Both the position numbers and the translations under genes were made by a program. Of a stretch of 64,000 nt of DNA, positions 53,397-64,000 are shown in pieces. Location: NCBI GenBank assembly GCA_901472455.1, contig LR590464.1, positions 4,898,001 through 4,962,000 of the forward strand, read 5' to 3'. Under the pieces are notes generated by a model. It was not told the origin of the DNA. It did not search any database and worked only from the letters and a program-made list of their open reading frames with translations. Each line of letters begins with the position of its first letter. Position 1 is the stretch's first letter. This DNA comes from Leclercia adecarboxylata. GTDB lineage: Bacteria > Pseudomonadota > Gammaproteobacteria > Enterobacterales > Enterobacteriaceae.

Positions 53397-54028
53397 AAAG
53401 ACGTGACACCATCGTGCGCTACACGGCGCCGGAACGTATCAACCACTGGGTCACCGCCTTCTGCTTCATGCTGGCGCGATAAGCGGGCTGGGGTTCTTCT
53501 TCCCCTCCTTCAACTGGCTGATGCAGATCCTCGGTACGCCGCAGCTGGCGCGCATCCTCCACCCGTTCGTTGGGGGTGGTGATGTTCGCCTCGTTCATCA
53601 TCATGTTTTTCCGTTACTGGCACCACAACCTAATCAATCGGGATGATATCTTTTGGGCGAAGAATATTCGTAAGATCGTCGTCAACGAGGAAGTAGGTGA
53701 TACCGGACGTTATAACTTCGGCCAGAAATGCGTATTCTGGGCGGCGATTATCTTCCTGGTGCTATTGCTGGTCAGTGGTGTGATCATCTGGCGTCCGTAC
53801 TTTGCGCCTGCTTTCTCAATCCCGGTGATCCGATTTGCGTTAATGCTGCATTCATTTGCCGCAGTGGCGTTAATTGTGGTTATCATGGTGCATATTTACG
53901 CCGCCCTCTGGGTGAAAGGCACCATTACCGCGATGGTGGAAGGCTGGGTTACTAAGACGTGGGCGAAGAAACATCACCCGCGCTGGTACCGTGAAGTCCG
54001 CCAGAAACAGGAAAAGTCATCTGAATGA
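53393..54028 (+). CDS. fdoI: Formate dehydrogenase-O cytochrome b556 subunit
   Basis: [28 protein letters not shown], four hydrophobic segments, haem-ligating histidines in [23 protein letters not shown] and [11 protein letters not shown], ending [16 protein letters not shown]. 211 aa. Breaks near 53480 and 53573. It passes electrons to menaquinone/ubiquinone. Overlaps fdhE by ATGA. Confidence 0.95.
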
Positions 54029-54958
54029 GTATTCGCATAATCCCGCAAGATGAGCTGGGTTCGAGCGAGAAACGCACGGCGGAAGTGATTCCGCCGCTAC
54101 TGTTCCCCAGACTGAAAAACCTCTACAACCGCCGCGCTGAACGCCTGCGCGAGCTGGCAGAGAACAACCCGCTTGGCGATTATCTGCGCCTTTGCCGGGC
54201 TGATCGCCCATGCCCAGGAAGTGGTGCTGTACGACCATCCGTTGCAGATGGACCTGACCGCGCGCATCAAAGAGGCGAACGCTCAGGGCAAACCACCGCT
54301 GGATATTCACGTCCTGCCGCGCGATAAGCCACTGGCACAAGCTGCTGAATTCGCTGATTGCCGAGCTGAAGCCCGAGATGAGCGGCCCTGCCCTGGCGGT
54401 GATCGAGAACCTCGAGAAAGCCTCTGAGCAGGAGCTGGAGCAGATGGCGAGCGCGCTCCTTTGCGTCCGATTTTGCGTCAGTCAGCAGCGATAAAGCGCC
54501 CTTTATCTGGGCCGCCCTGTCGCTCCACTGGGCGCAAATGGCCAGCCTGATCCCAGGCAAAGCCCGCGCAGAATACGGCGAAGCACGCCAGTTCTGCCCG
54601 GTGTGCGGTTCGATGCCGGTCTCCAGCATGGTGCAAATCGGGACGACCCAGGGGCTGCGCTATCTGCACTGCAACCTGTGCGAAACCGAGTGGCACGTGG
54701 TGGCGCATCAAATGCAGCAACTGCGAGCAGACCCGCGATCTGCACTACTGGTCGCTGGAGAACGAGCAGTCTGCGGTGAAAGCCGAAAGCTGCGGCGACT
54801 GCGGCACCTACCTGAAGATCCTGTACCAGGAAAAAGACCCGAAAGTGGAGGCCGTCGCTGACGATCTCGCTACCCTGATTCTGGACGCAAAAATGGAGCA
54901 GGAGGGCTTTGCCCGCAGCTCTATTAACCCGTTCCTGTTCCCGGGTGAAGGGGAGTAA
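54025..54958 (+). CDS. fdhE: FdhE, formate dehydrogenase assembly protein
   Basis: [80 protein letters not shown], then rubredoxin-like [15 protein letters not shown] (garbled near 54722) and [14 protein letters not shown]; ends [11 protein letters not shown]. ~309 aa. Five or so frame errors (54185, 54345, 54455, 54720). Cytoplasmic factor needed for respiratory formate dehydrogenase maturation. Confidence 0.93.
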
Positions 54959-54972
54959 TTCCCTGTGATAGT

Positions 54973-54997
54973 GCCGGGCGGCGTGAGCTTGCCCGGC
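54973..54997. repeat. REP-like palindrome after fdhE
   Basis: GCCGGGCGGCGTGAGCTTGCCCGGC: GCCGGGC...GCCCGGC arms, 14 bases after the fdhE stop, marking the end of the backbone before the cdi locus. The following 150 bases are AT-rich and should carry the cdi promoter. Confidence 0.8.
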
Positions 54998-55149
54998 TTG
55001 TCAATCTCAAACCCCCTCCGTTTCTGGACATCACAACCGCTTGACATAGCGCTATTTTTTTCAGAATTCATTTAGCCGCTAAAACGTAGAAAACCCTCTT
55101 TTAGTACGTCACTATCCCTGCAACAAAACATTACATTATGTAAGGGAAA

Positions 55150-56851
55150 GTGTTGGAAATGGAATTCCGGCTATTACGATTACGGATTAAGAGAACCGTC
55201 TTTTTCATCTGCGCGCTTCTCAGTCTTTCATCAACGGCTGTCGCGGCACCGGCCGATGCGCAATTTATCCTTCAGCAGCAACGCCAGCAGGCGCTGGAAG
55301 CCCAGCTAACGCCTCAAACGCCCGACGTTCGTCTGCCCTCTCCCGCGAATAGTGAAGATAGCGGTGAATTCGCAGCCGAAACGCCCTGCTTCACGATTCA
55401 TGACGTCACGCTGTCTGGACAGGATGCGTTCCCCCACTGGGTGCCGCTGCAGCGCATGGCGAATCAGGTTGTGGGTAAATGCCTGGGTGCTAAAGGCATC
55501 AACCGCGTCATGAGCCTGCTGCAAAACCGCCTTATCTCCCACGGCTGGACGACGGCACGCGTGCTGGCTCCTGCGCAGGATTTAAAAAAGCGGGCATTTA
55601 GCGCTGGCGGTTATTCCGGGGAAGATCCGCCAGGTCTCGTTAACCGACGACAGTAGCCGCTGGCTATGGCTGTACAGCGCCTTCCCGGCGCACGACGGCA
55701 ACCTGCTGGACCTGCGGGACATCGAGCAGGGTCTGGAGAACCTTCAGCGCCTGCCTACCGCTCAGGTCAAGATGGACATCATTCCGGCCGAACAGCCGGG
55801 CGAAAGCGATATCGTGATTACTCGCCAGCAGAGCAAGTTCTGGCGGCTTGGCCTGTCGCTTGATGATTCAGGCACCTCATCCACGGGCCGCTATCAGGGC
55901 GGGATGACGCTTTCGCTGGATAACCCCCTGGCGCTGAGCGATCTCTTCTGGTTCTCCATTAACCACGACCTCCAGACCGGGCCGGAAAAAGGCAATCAGA
56001 ACCTCAGCGCCCACTGGTCCGTTCCTGTGGGCTGGTGGGCATTTTCCGTCACCGGCAGCGACTATCACTATCACCAGTCCGTCGCCGGGCTAAACGGCGA
56101 CATTCGCTACAGCGGGAAAAGCCAGAGCCTGGTGGCGCAGGCCAGCCGGGTGCTGCACCGCAGCAGCGCGCAGAAAACCACGTTCACCTGGGACGTCGAA
56201 AGCCGGACAACGAAAAACTACATCAACGACACCGAAGTGGAGGTGCAGCGCCGCCACGTCTCCTCCTGGAAAGCCGGGCTTCAGCATCGCCACTATATCG
56301 GCCCCGCCACGCTCGATGCGGGCATCAGCTATCAGCGCGGCACGCGTTGGTTTGGCGCGCAGCCTGCTCCTGAAGAGACGTTCGATGAAGCCACCGCGTT
56401 AGGCCGCATTCTTCGCACCCATGCACGCCTGAGCCTGCCGTTTGAACTGGGCACGCAGCGCTTCCGCTACGACGTGGCCTGGCAACGTCAGACCAGCAAC
56501 ACGCCGCTCACCTCGCAGGATCAGTTTTCCATCGGCGGGCGCTGGACGGTACGCGGCTTTGACGGCGAACGTACGCTTAGCGCCGATCGCGGCTGGCTGG
56601 TGCGCAACGATCTCTCCTGGCAGACCCCACTTGCCGGCACCGAGTTCTATCTGGCCGCCGACTACGGCGAGGTTGCCGGCAAGGGGACGGAATACCTGAC
56701 GGGCAACCATTTGGCCGGTGGTGCCGCGGGCCTGCGCGGCGCCCTCTGGAAAGTGGGATACGACGCCTTCGCGGGCGTGCCCTTCTCCCGCCCCGGCGGC
56801 TTCAAAACCAGCCCGGCGACCTTCGGCTTCAACCTGAATATGGATTTCTGA
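55150..56851 (+). CDS. cdiB: CdiB/ShlB-type two-partner secretion transporter
   Basis: About 566 aa. Signal peptide in [28 protein letters not shown] domain region ([44 protein letters not shown]), linker with [43 protein letters not shown], then a 16-strand barrel with the conserved [18 protein letters not shown] loop motif and terminal Phe (FGFNLNMDF). One extra A near 55586 breaks the frame once. The start is GTG 55150 (with AAGGG upstream); ATG 55159 is possible. It exports CdiA. Confidence 0.92.
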
Positions 56852-56853
56852 GT

Positions 56854-57393
56854 ATGCGTTATGGCGAATTGACGGTTCATTGTCCGCTCCTCCACACCGT
56901 CACGCTGAATGAAGCCGAAGTGCTTGGTGCGTCGGTGTGGCTCTGGATGCATTCACTCAATCACCGTGACGCGCCGCTGCACGCCCTCCCAGTGGTGTTA
57001 CTGCCCATCATTAAACGCCAGCAGTACGTGCTGGTAGAGGAGAAAGGACGCCCGATCGTTTTCCTGAGCTGGGCATGGATGAGCGAAGAAGCCGAACGCC
57101 GCTACCTCACCGAAGCAACGGTTGTCCTCCCGGAGGAAGACTGGTGTAGCGGCGACCGCTTGTGGTTTCGCGACTTTATCGCGCCATTTGGCCACGCGGA
57201 AACCCTGTTCCGCCTTCTGCGCAAGGAGATTTTCCCGCACCACATTGCGCGCTCGCTCTGGCATCGCGGCAATGAGAAAGGCCGTCGCATCAGCACATTT
57301 TATGGCAAGCAGGTCACGCGCGATGCGCTGCTGAGCTGGAAGAAAAAGCACCCGCTGCACCGGATAAAAATAAAAGGATTTCACCATGAATAA
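56854..57393 (+). CDS. cdiC: HlyC-type toxin-activating lysine acyltransferase (CdiC-like)
   Basis: Intact, 179 aa. GASVWLWMHSLNHRDAPLHAL carries the candidate catalytic His at residues ~28-33; IVFLSWAWMSEEAERRYL and WCSGDRLWFRDFIAPFGHAETLFRLLRKEIFPHHIARSLW hold the invariant Asp of the HlyC family. The family moves fatty acyl groups from acyl-ACP to lysines of RTX toxins. In a minority of cdi loci the homologue (CdiC) acylates CdiA. It begins two bases after cdiB and overlaps cdiA by 8 bases, so it belongs to the operon. Confidence 0.9.
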   Translation: MRYGELTVHCPLLHTVTLNEAEVLGASVWLWMHSLNHRDAPLHALPVVLLPIIKRQQYVLVEEKGRPIVFLSWAWMSEEAERRYLTEATVVLPEEDWCSGDRLWFRDFIAPFGHAETLFRLLRKEIFPHHIARSLWHRGNEKGRRISTFYGKQVTRDALLSWKKKHPLHRIKIKGFHHE

Positions 57394-60300
57394 ACGCCTG
57401 TATCGCATCGTCTTTAATAAAGCCCGCGGCATGCTGATGGTCGTCTCCGAGCTTGCCCGCGGTTGCGCGGGCACCTCGCCATCTCCCGGGATCGGACGCA
57501 GCCTTCAGCGCCTTGTCTGCCGCGTCGGGGCGCTCAGCTTTGCCCTGTGGCTGGCCTCCGGTGCGGTAACGATACAGGCCGCGGGCATCGTGGCGGACGC
57601 CTCAGCGCCTGGCAAGCAGCAGCCCACCGTCATCAGCACCGCCAACGGTACGACGCAGGTGAATATCCAGACCCCATCGGCAGGCGGCGTGTCCCGCAAC
57701 ACCTACAGTCAGTTCGACGTTGGCCGGGACGGGGTCATCCTGAATAACTCCCATAAAAATACCTCAACCCAGATTGGCGGGATGGTAACCGCCAACCCGT
57801 GGCTGGCAAAGGGCGAGGCGAAGGTCATCCTCAACGAGGTGAACCGCGCGCCAACCCCAAGCCAGCTCAACGGTTACATCGAGGTGGCCGGACAAAAAGC
57901 CGACGTAGTCATCGCCAGCCGTCCGGCATCACCTGCGACGGCTGCGGCTTTTATTAACGCCCGGGCGCGCCACCGCTGACGACCGGCACCGCCCAGATGC
58001 AGGATGGCCGGATAACCGGATACCAGGTGGAGCGCGGTGACATTACCGTGAACGGCAGCGGGCTGGACTCTACCCGGCAGGAGCACACCGACATCATCGC
58101 CCGGGCGGTTCAGGTGAACGCCGCCATTCACGCGCAGGATTTACGCGTCACCACCGGGCCGCAACGCGGTGGATGCGGGCTCATGAAAAGGTTTCCGCCC
58201 TTGCGGATAAGGGTGCGGCAAAACCCGCGCTGGCGCTGGATGTCGCGCAGGTCGGCGGCATGTACGCCGGTAAAATCCGCCTGCTCGGAACGGAAAAAGG
58301 CGTCGGGGTGCGCAACGCGGGGCCAATATCGGCGCGGAAGCCGGGACGGTCACCCTCTCTGCCGACGGACGCATTGAGAACAGCGGCGCCCTCTGGTCTT
58401 CCAGCGGACGCGACCCTCTCCAGCACGGCCTCCGTGCAAAACAGCGGTTCGATTGCCGCTGAGCATAACGTCAACCTGACCGGCACGGAGATCGCCAGCA
58501 CCGGCACGCTGGCTGCTGGCGTGCTGTCCGATGGCAGCATCGGCAATGATGGCAATCTCACGCTGAACGCCAGTGGCACGCTCAATATGCACGGTCTGAA
58601 TGCGGCAGGCAGAAACATCAAAGCCGTGGGTCAGGGGCTGGATGCCTCAGGCAGCGTGACGCAGGGTAACGCCATTACGCTTGACGCCGGACAAGGCAGT
58701 CTCAGCACTGAAAACGCGCAGATCGTTGCCCGGGACACGCTTAGCGCGGCCACCTCAGGCACACTCGACAATAACGGTGGCCTGCTCGCCGCCGACCAGC
58801 TCACGCTCTCGGCAAAACGCCTGCAAAACCAGAAAGGTCAGATAAGCCAGAGCGGTACACGGGCGCTGACGCTGAACCATCAGGACGGCATTGATAATCG
58901 CGAGGGCGTGATTGCCGCCAACGCCACGGTCAACGTTAACGCCGCGTCGCTGGATAACCGCAAGGGCCAGGTTGTCGCCGCCGATACCGGCACACTGACC
59001 ATAAAAACGACTGACCTGATGGACAACCGAGAGGGCGAAATGGCGGCGGCAGACAGCCTCAGCGTGACCGCCGACAGGCTGGACAACAGTGGAGGCTTTA
59101 TCGGCGCTGAACAAGGCCGTGTCGGGCTGACCAGCAGCAAAGCGCTGATGAATGCCGGCGGGACGATTGCCGCCCGCGATACCCTGACGCTCGACAGCGC
59201 CGGGTTGAATAACGATGAAGGTTTGATTCAGTCTGGTGCGGACACGATCGTCGATACCCACGGCAACAGCATTTCAAACAGAGATAACCAGACGACGGGC
59301 GGCATCGTCAGCTTTGGCAAACTGCACGTGAACGCTAGCAGTATTAACAACCAGCACGGCATGCTTGCCGGGGTGAAAGAGACTGAAGTTTGGGCCAAAA
59401 ACGTAGATAACCGCGACGGCACGCTGGCCTCTGATTCAACCCTGCAACTGAATGCGCATGCCGTTGACAACCAGCGCGGTACGCTCAGCACGGGGAACGA
59501 CCTGTCGCTGGCGCTGGCTGATAACCTGGACAACCGCAACGGCACCCTCAGCGCGGCTGGCTCGCTGAGTATTCATGCCGGGGCGCTGGATAATACGCAA
59601 GGTACGCTGGTATCCGGTAAGGATGCGCGAATAGACACGTCCCGGATAACTAACCAGAGAGGGATGATTGCCGCCCAGAGCGATCTTGCAATCACCGGGC
59701 AACGTCTGAACAACGACAGCAGCGGGCTGGTACAGAGCGGGAGCGATCTCACCCTGGCCGTTGAACATATCGACAACCGCAACAGTGGCGATATGGGCGG
59801 CATCGTGAGCCAGGGCAACCTGTCGATCAAAACGACCGATCTGCAAAATGATGCGGGCGTCATCCTCACCGAAAAACAGGCCACGCTGGACGCCACACGC
59901 TTTAGCAATATTGCCGGAACGCTGTTTGCCCTGGATACGCTGACGCTGGCCACACACAGTGATAGCGACAACCGTCAGGGGATCATTCAGGGAAGCGGGA
60001 TCGTTCTTGATACCCACGGCTATCAGCTGGATAACCGCGAGGGGACGCTCTACAGCCTGGCGGCCATGCAACTTGCTACCGCCGGGCTGAACAACCAGAA
60101 CGGTACCCTGGGCGCAAAGGGTGATTTTTCACTGCTGGCAACCTCGCTGGATAACCGTTCCGGCGGGCGTCTGGTTAGCGAGCAGGGAATGGCCCTCACC
60201 CTCGACCGTCTTGATAACCAGGACGGGCAGATCCAGTCTCTGGGTAAGCTGGTGGTGAACGCCGTATCAGGTGCAATCGACAACACGCGGGGCCTGATCC

Positions 60301-63300
60301 GCAGTGGCGCAACGGTGACGCTCAACGCAGCCTCACTGCTCAACCGCAATACTCAGGCCGAAGAAAAGGGCATTGAAGGGCTGGATGTGACAATCCACAG
60401 CCAGCAGCTCGATAATGCCCAGGGAACGATGCTGGCAGGCAAGACGTTATCCATCACCAATGCCGGAACCCTTGATAACATGCAGGGTGAGCTGTCTGCC
60501 ACTGGCACGCTGTCGCTAAGTGGAGCAGCCATGCGGCTCCTCAACACCGATGGTGTGGTCATCGGTGGCGAGCGCGTGAACATTGACGCGAGCGATGTCA
60601 CGGGTGATGGTCAGTTGCTGTCGCTGGGCGACATGGCGCTTCGCACACGCCAGGCCTTTAACAACACGGGTGATATTATCGCCAACGGCAGCGTCACGTT
60701 TACCACGCCAGGCCGCGTGACCAACGCCGGTAATCTGCTGGCCGGTACAACGCTTGACCTCACTGCCACCAGCCTCTTCAACGCAGCTTCCGGTGAAATA
60801 GCCGCGGGTGCAACCTGGCTATCAGTTGCCGGTTCGCTCGACAACTATGGCCTTATTGATGGTAGCCAGACGTGGCTGCGTGCCGGGACCTTAACGAACG
60901 CGGGCACCGGCCGTATCTATGGCGACCATCTCTCGCTGCAGGCTACCACGCTGAATAACCTGGCTCAGGGCGGAAAAGCGGCGACCCTCGCCGGGCGTCA
61001 GCGTGTGGATATTGGCGCAGACACCATAAACAACCGCGATCATGCGCTGATCTACAGCGACGGTGCGCTGGCTATCGGCGGACAGATCGATGCCCGTGGT
61101 TTTGCCACCGGTCAGGCGAAGACGCTGAACAACCATAGCGCAACGATTGAATCTGCGGGTGATATGGCGCTGTCCATCAGCCAGATTAATAACGTCAACG
61201 ATCGTTTCAGCACCGAGGTGGCGCTGATCTCCACGGAGGAGATGCACGAGTATCAGCACAGGGGATCGCCTGACCGCTGGGACGCGAATACCGCAGGGGT
61301 TTTTGTCGACCATAACTCTGCCGACCGCTTGCTGAATCTCAACACCCCGGACGATACCGGGGCCAATAATGACAACTTTTACGAATACAGCTATACCCGC
61401 ACCATCGAAGAAGAGGTAATCACCGAGAGTGACCCGGGAAAAATCCTCTCCGGTGGAAATATGCTGATCGCTGCACACCAGGTGTTGAACGATAAAAGCC
61501 AGATTGTGGCAGGAGGAACGCTCGGCATCTTCGCCGATTCAGTAGACAACGTGATGCCAGAAGGCAGCCGCTGGATCACCGATGCAGGCTCGGTGACGCA
61601 CTACAGCCGTAAATCCAAAAAAGGCGGTGACTCTCAGGGTAAGAGCACCTCAGACTACACGCCGCCAGTGGTGATCCAGTCCATCACCCTCAACCCCGGA
61701 CGCATGGAGGGCAACAGCCAGGCTGAAGGCAGCGACATTTCCCTCTCCCCTGCCACCGCGCACGGAACGGACGCCACGCTCCAGGAAGTGGGCAGCCTGA
61801 CGGTTGGCGTTGAAACCACCGTACCCGGGCAGGGGGCGTTGTCCCCTGAACTGCCTGCCGGAAATACCCCAGCGAAATGGATCGAAATGCCTGCCAGCGA
61901 TGCGCAGGGCGTGGTGATCCGTGCGGCAGGGCCAGACACCCGACTGCCAGACAGCAGCCTGTTTAATAACCTACCCGATCCGTCGGCGGCGTATCTGGTT
62001 GAAACCGATCCACGCTTTACCAACAACAAAACGTGGCTCGGCAGCGACTACATGCAGAATGCGTTCGCGACAGATCCAAACAACGTGCATAAGCGACTTG
62101 GTGACGGCTATTACGAGCAGCGACTAGTGCGCGAGCAGATCATCGCCCTCACCGGCGGGCGCTATCTGGGCGACTACCGCGATGACGAAACCCAGTTCAA
62201 AGCACTTATGGATACGGGGATTGCTTTCGGACAAGAGCATCAGCTTATCCCTGGCGTGGCGCTCACCGCCGAACAGATGAGCCCTGCTGACGGAGGACAT
62301 GGTCTGGCTGGTGAATACACGGGTGCAGCTTGCAGACGGCAGTTGGCAAACGGTGACGGCGCGCAGGTGTATGTTCGCGTACAGCCTGGCGACATTGACG
62401 GTTCCGGCGCGCTGATGGGGGGCCAGAACGTCGTGATGAACCTGAACCGTGACCTGGTCAACAGCGGCACAATTCATGGCCGTGAAGTGGTCCAGCTTAG
62501 CGGCCGACAACATCACTAACAGGGCGGGGACGATTCAGGGGCAGACGTCAGCCTGCTCGCCCGTACGGACATCAATAACATCGGCGGCACAATTTCCGGC
62601 ACCATTCCGTACTGGCCTCTGCCGGACGGGACATTAACATCACTACCACGACCCGCAGCGCACAGAGCACCGCCGGGAAAACAGCTTTGAACGCACCGCC
62701 ATTGAACGTGTGGCAGGGATCTACGTCCAGGGCGATGACGGTAAGCTGGTGCTAAACGCCGGGCGCGATCTCAGCCTGACCGGGGCGCAGGTGGTGAACA
62801 GCGGCAGCGACAGCCAGACGGTGCTTAACGCCGGGCGGGATCTGAACTGTCGACCGTTACCACCTCGACCAGCGATAACCTGACGTGGGATAAAGACAAC
62901 TGGCTGAAGCAGTCCGTCACGCAGCAGGTAGGAAGCCAAATCTCCGGCGCTGGCGACGTTACGATGATAGCCGGACGCGACGTGAATGCCCAGGCGGCCT
63001 ACGTCGAGGCGGGTGACCAACTCGGCGTGGGTGCAGGACCGTGATATTTCCATCACGGCGCCACTGAACGCAGCGAATTTGAGTCGCACCATAAATCTAC
63101 TGGCAGCAGCGGCGCGCTGTCGAAAAAGACCGTGACCACCCACGATGTGGTCAACCGTGAGACCGCACAGGGGGCCCTGTTCAGCGGCGACACCGTGATA
63201 CTGCAGGCAGACAATAATCTGCTTGTTCAGGGCAGTAATATCGTTGGCGATAACGATGTCCACCCTGGCGGCAGGCAACAACCTGACCCTGACCACGGCG

Positions 63301-64000
63301 GAAGAGCACAACCAGGAGAGCCATCCAGCGACAGGAGAAAAAATCGGGCTTCTCCGGCACGGGCGGCATTGGTTTCAGCTACGGCAAGCAGAGCCTGAAG
63401 GTCACTGACACTGCGCAGGACACCACGCATCGCGGCAGCACCATCGGCTCCATTAACGGCAACGTCACCCTGAGCGCGGGCAGCGACCTGAACGTCCACG
63501 GCTCGGAGCTGATTGCCGGGCAAGACATGACGCTGGTCGGGAAAAACGTCAGCCTCACCGCCGCCACCGACAGCGCACCCAGACCACACCGTTGAGCAGA
63601 AAACCTCCGGCCTGACCTCGCGCTCTCCGGCGCCGGCGGGTGGTGCCCTCGACAGCAGCGTCCGCACCCTGAAGCAGGCCGGTGAGACCGACAACGACCG
63701 CCTCGCCGCCTTGCAGGCGGTGAAAGGCGCCCTGACCCTCGGACAGGGTGCACAGGCCGTCGTGCTCGACCAGGCCACCGGCGACCAGAAGGGCAATGAC
63801 AACACCATCGGCGTCAGCCTCTCTTACGGCAGCCAGTCGTCAAAATCCACCAGACCAGCACGCAGACTACCGCAAAAGGCAGCAGCCTCACCGCCGGGAA
63901 TAACCTCACCGTGGTGGCAACGGACGGCGACCTGCTGGTTCACGGCAGCCAGCTTGATGCCAGCAATGACCTGTGGTTACAGGCGAGCCAGGACGTGAAC
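57386..64000 (+). CDS. cdiA: CdiA contact-dependent inhibition exoprotein, N-terminal ~2200 aa (partial)
   Basis: Start MNKRLYRIVFNKARGMLMVVSE is the extended signal peptide of type Vb proteins. The TPS domain contains NTYSQFDVGRDGVILNNS and TANPWLAKGEAKVILNEV. FHA-1 repeats (~58500-61150) are built of LDNRxGxL-type strands. A receptor-binding region (~61160-62340) contains TDPRFTNNKTWLGSDYM and KRLGDGYYEQRLVREQIIALTGG. FHA-2 repeats run from ~62400 to the edge. Breaks near 57930, 58170, 58330, 62510 and repeatedly after; 58.35-62.5 kb is one intact frame. The pretoxin domain, the C-terminal toxin and cdiI are outside the window. Confidence 0.92.

Noticed and set aside
54959-55149. Possible tRNA or integrase remnant at the backbone/cdi junction as evidence of an island.
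   Set aside because: Only a REP-like palindrome and AT-rich spacer are visible; no tRNA, direct repeat or integrase fragment is seen on this side.

Overview
The window is a chromosomal segment of a member of the Enterobacteriaceae, most like the Enterobacter / Lelliottia / Leclercia group. The evidence is that almost every backbone protein is close to its E. coli counterpart and the order metJ-rpmE-priA-cytR-ftsN-hslVU-menA-rraA-zapB-glpFKX-fpr-yiiR-yiiQ-tpiA-cdh-sbp-pfkA-fieF-cpxP-cpxRA-yiiM-sodA-rhaRS-rhaBAD-rhaM-fdhD-fdoGHI-fdhE follows the E. coli map, inverted. The species cannot be fixed from the sequence alone.

Layout. 1-9.5 kb: methionine repressor end, a KdgM-type porin, ribosomal protein L31, replication restart, nucleoside repressor, divisome, HslVU protease, menaquinone synthesis, RraA. 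9.5-10.65 kb: two uncharacterised overlapping genes inserted between the terminators of rraA and zapB. 10.7-26.2 kb: zapB, glycerol uptake and phosphorylation with GlpX, redox and glycolysis genes, a DASS-type anion transporter absent from this place in E. coli, sulfate-binding protein, and the Cpx envelope-stress locus with its CpxR box and the CpxQ 3'-UTR sRNA. 26.2-27.5 kb: an AT-rich SIR2-like gene inserted between cpxA and yiiM. 27.5-41.5 kb: yiiM, sodA and a complete rhamnose catabolic locus. In it the E. coli symporter gene rhaT is missing, and a four-gene ABC importer plus an iron alcohol dehydrogenase are built into the rhaBAD-rhaM operon. 41.5-46.1 kb: a raffinose/melibiose module (repressor, alpha-galactosidase, LacY-type permease). 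46.1-48 kb: an XRE-cupin regulator divergent from azlCD and a small DUF1471 protein. 48-55 kb: fdhD and the aerobic selenocysteine formate dehydrogenase operon. 55-64 kb: a contact-dependent inhibition locus, cdiB-cdiC-cdiA. cdiA runs off the window, so its toxic tip and immunity gene are not seen.

How the parts work together. Rhamnose would enter through the ABC importer, be isomerised (RhaA), phosphorylated (RhaB) and split (RhaD). The lactaldehyde would be reduced by the dehydrogenase, and DHAP would pass to TpiA/PfkA. RhaS/RhaR and CRP sites lie in the divergent rhaS-rhaB spacer. GlpF/GlpK/GlpX feed the same triose pool.

Sequence quality. About two thirds of the genes, including essential or universally conserved ones (ftsN, rpmE, priA, pfkA, hslU), carry one or more single-base insertions or deletions, mostly in short homopolymers. 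Adding or removing one base restores the known protein. I read these as consensus errors, not pseudogenes, and give whole-gene spans with the approximate break points. Gene ends set by such a correction are marked.

The items most worth following up are the SIR2-like gene, the unknown gene pair between rraA and zapB, the 13-copy 45-bp tandem array inside the rhamnose operon, and the acyltransferase-containing CDI locus.
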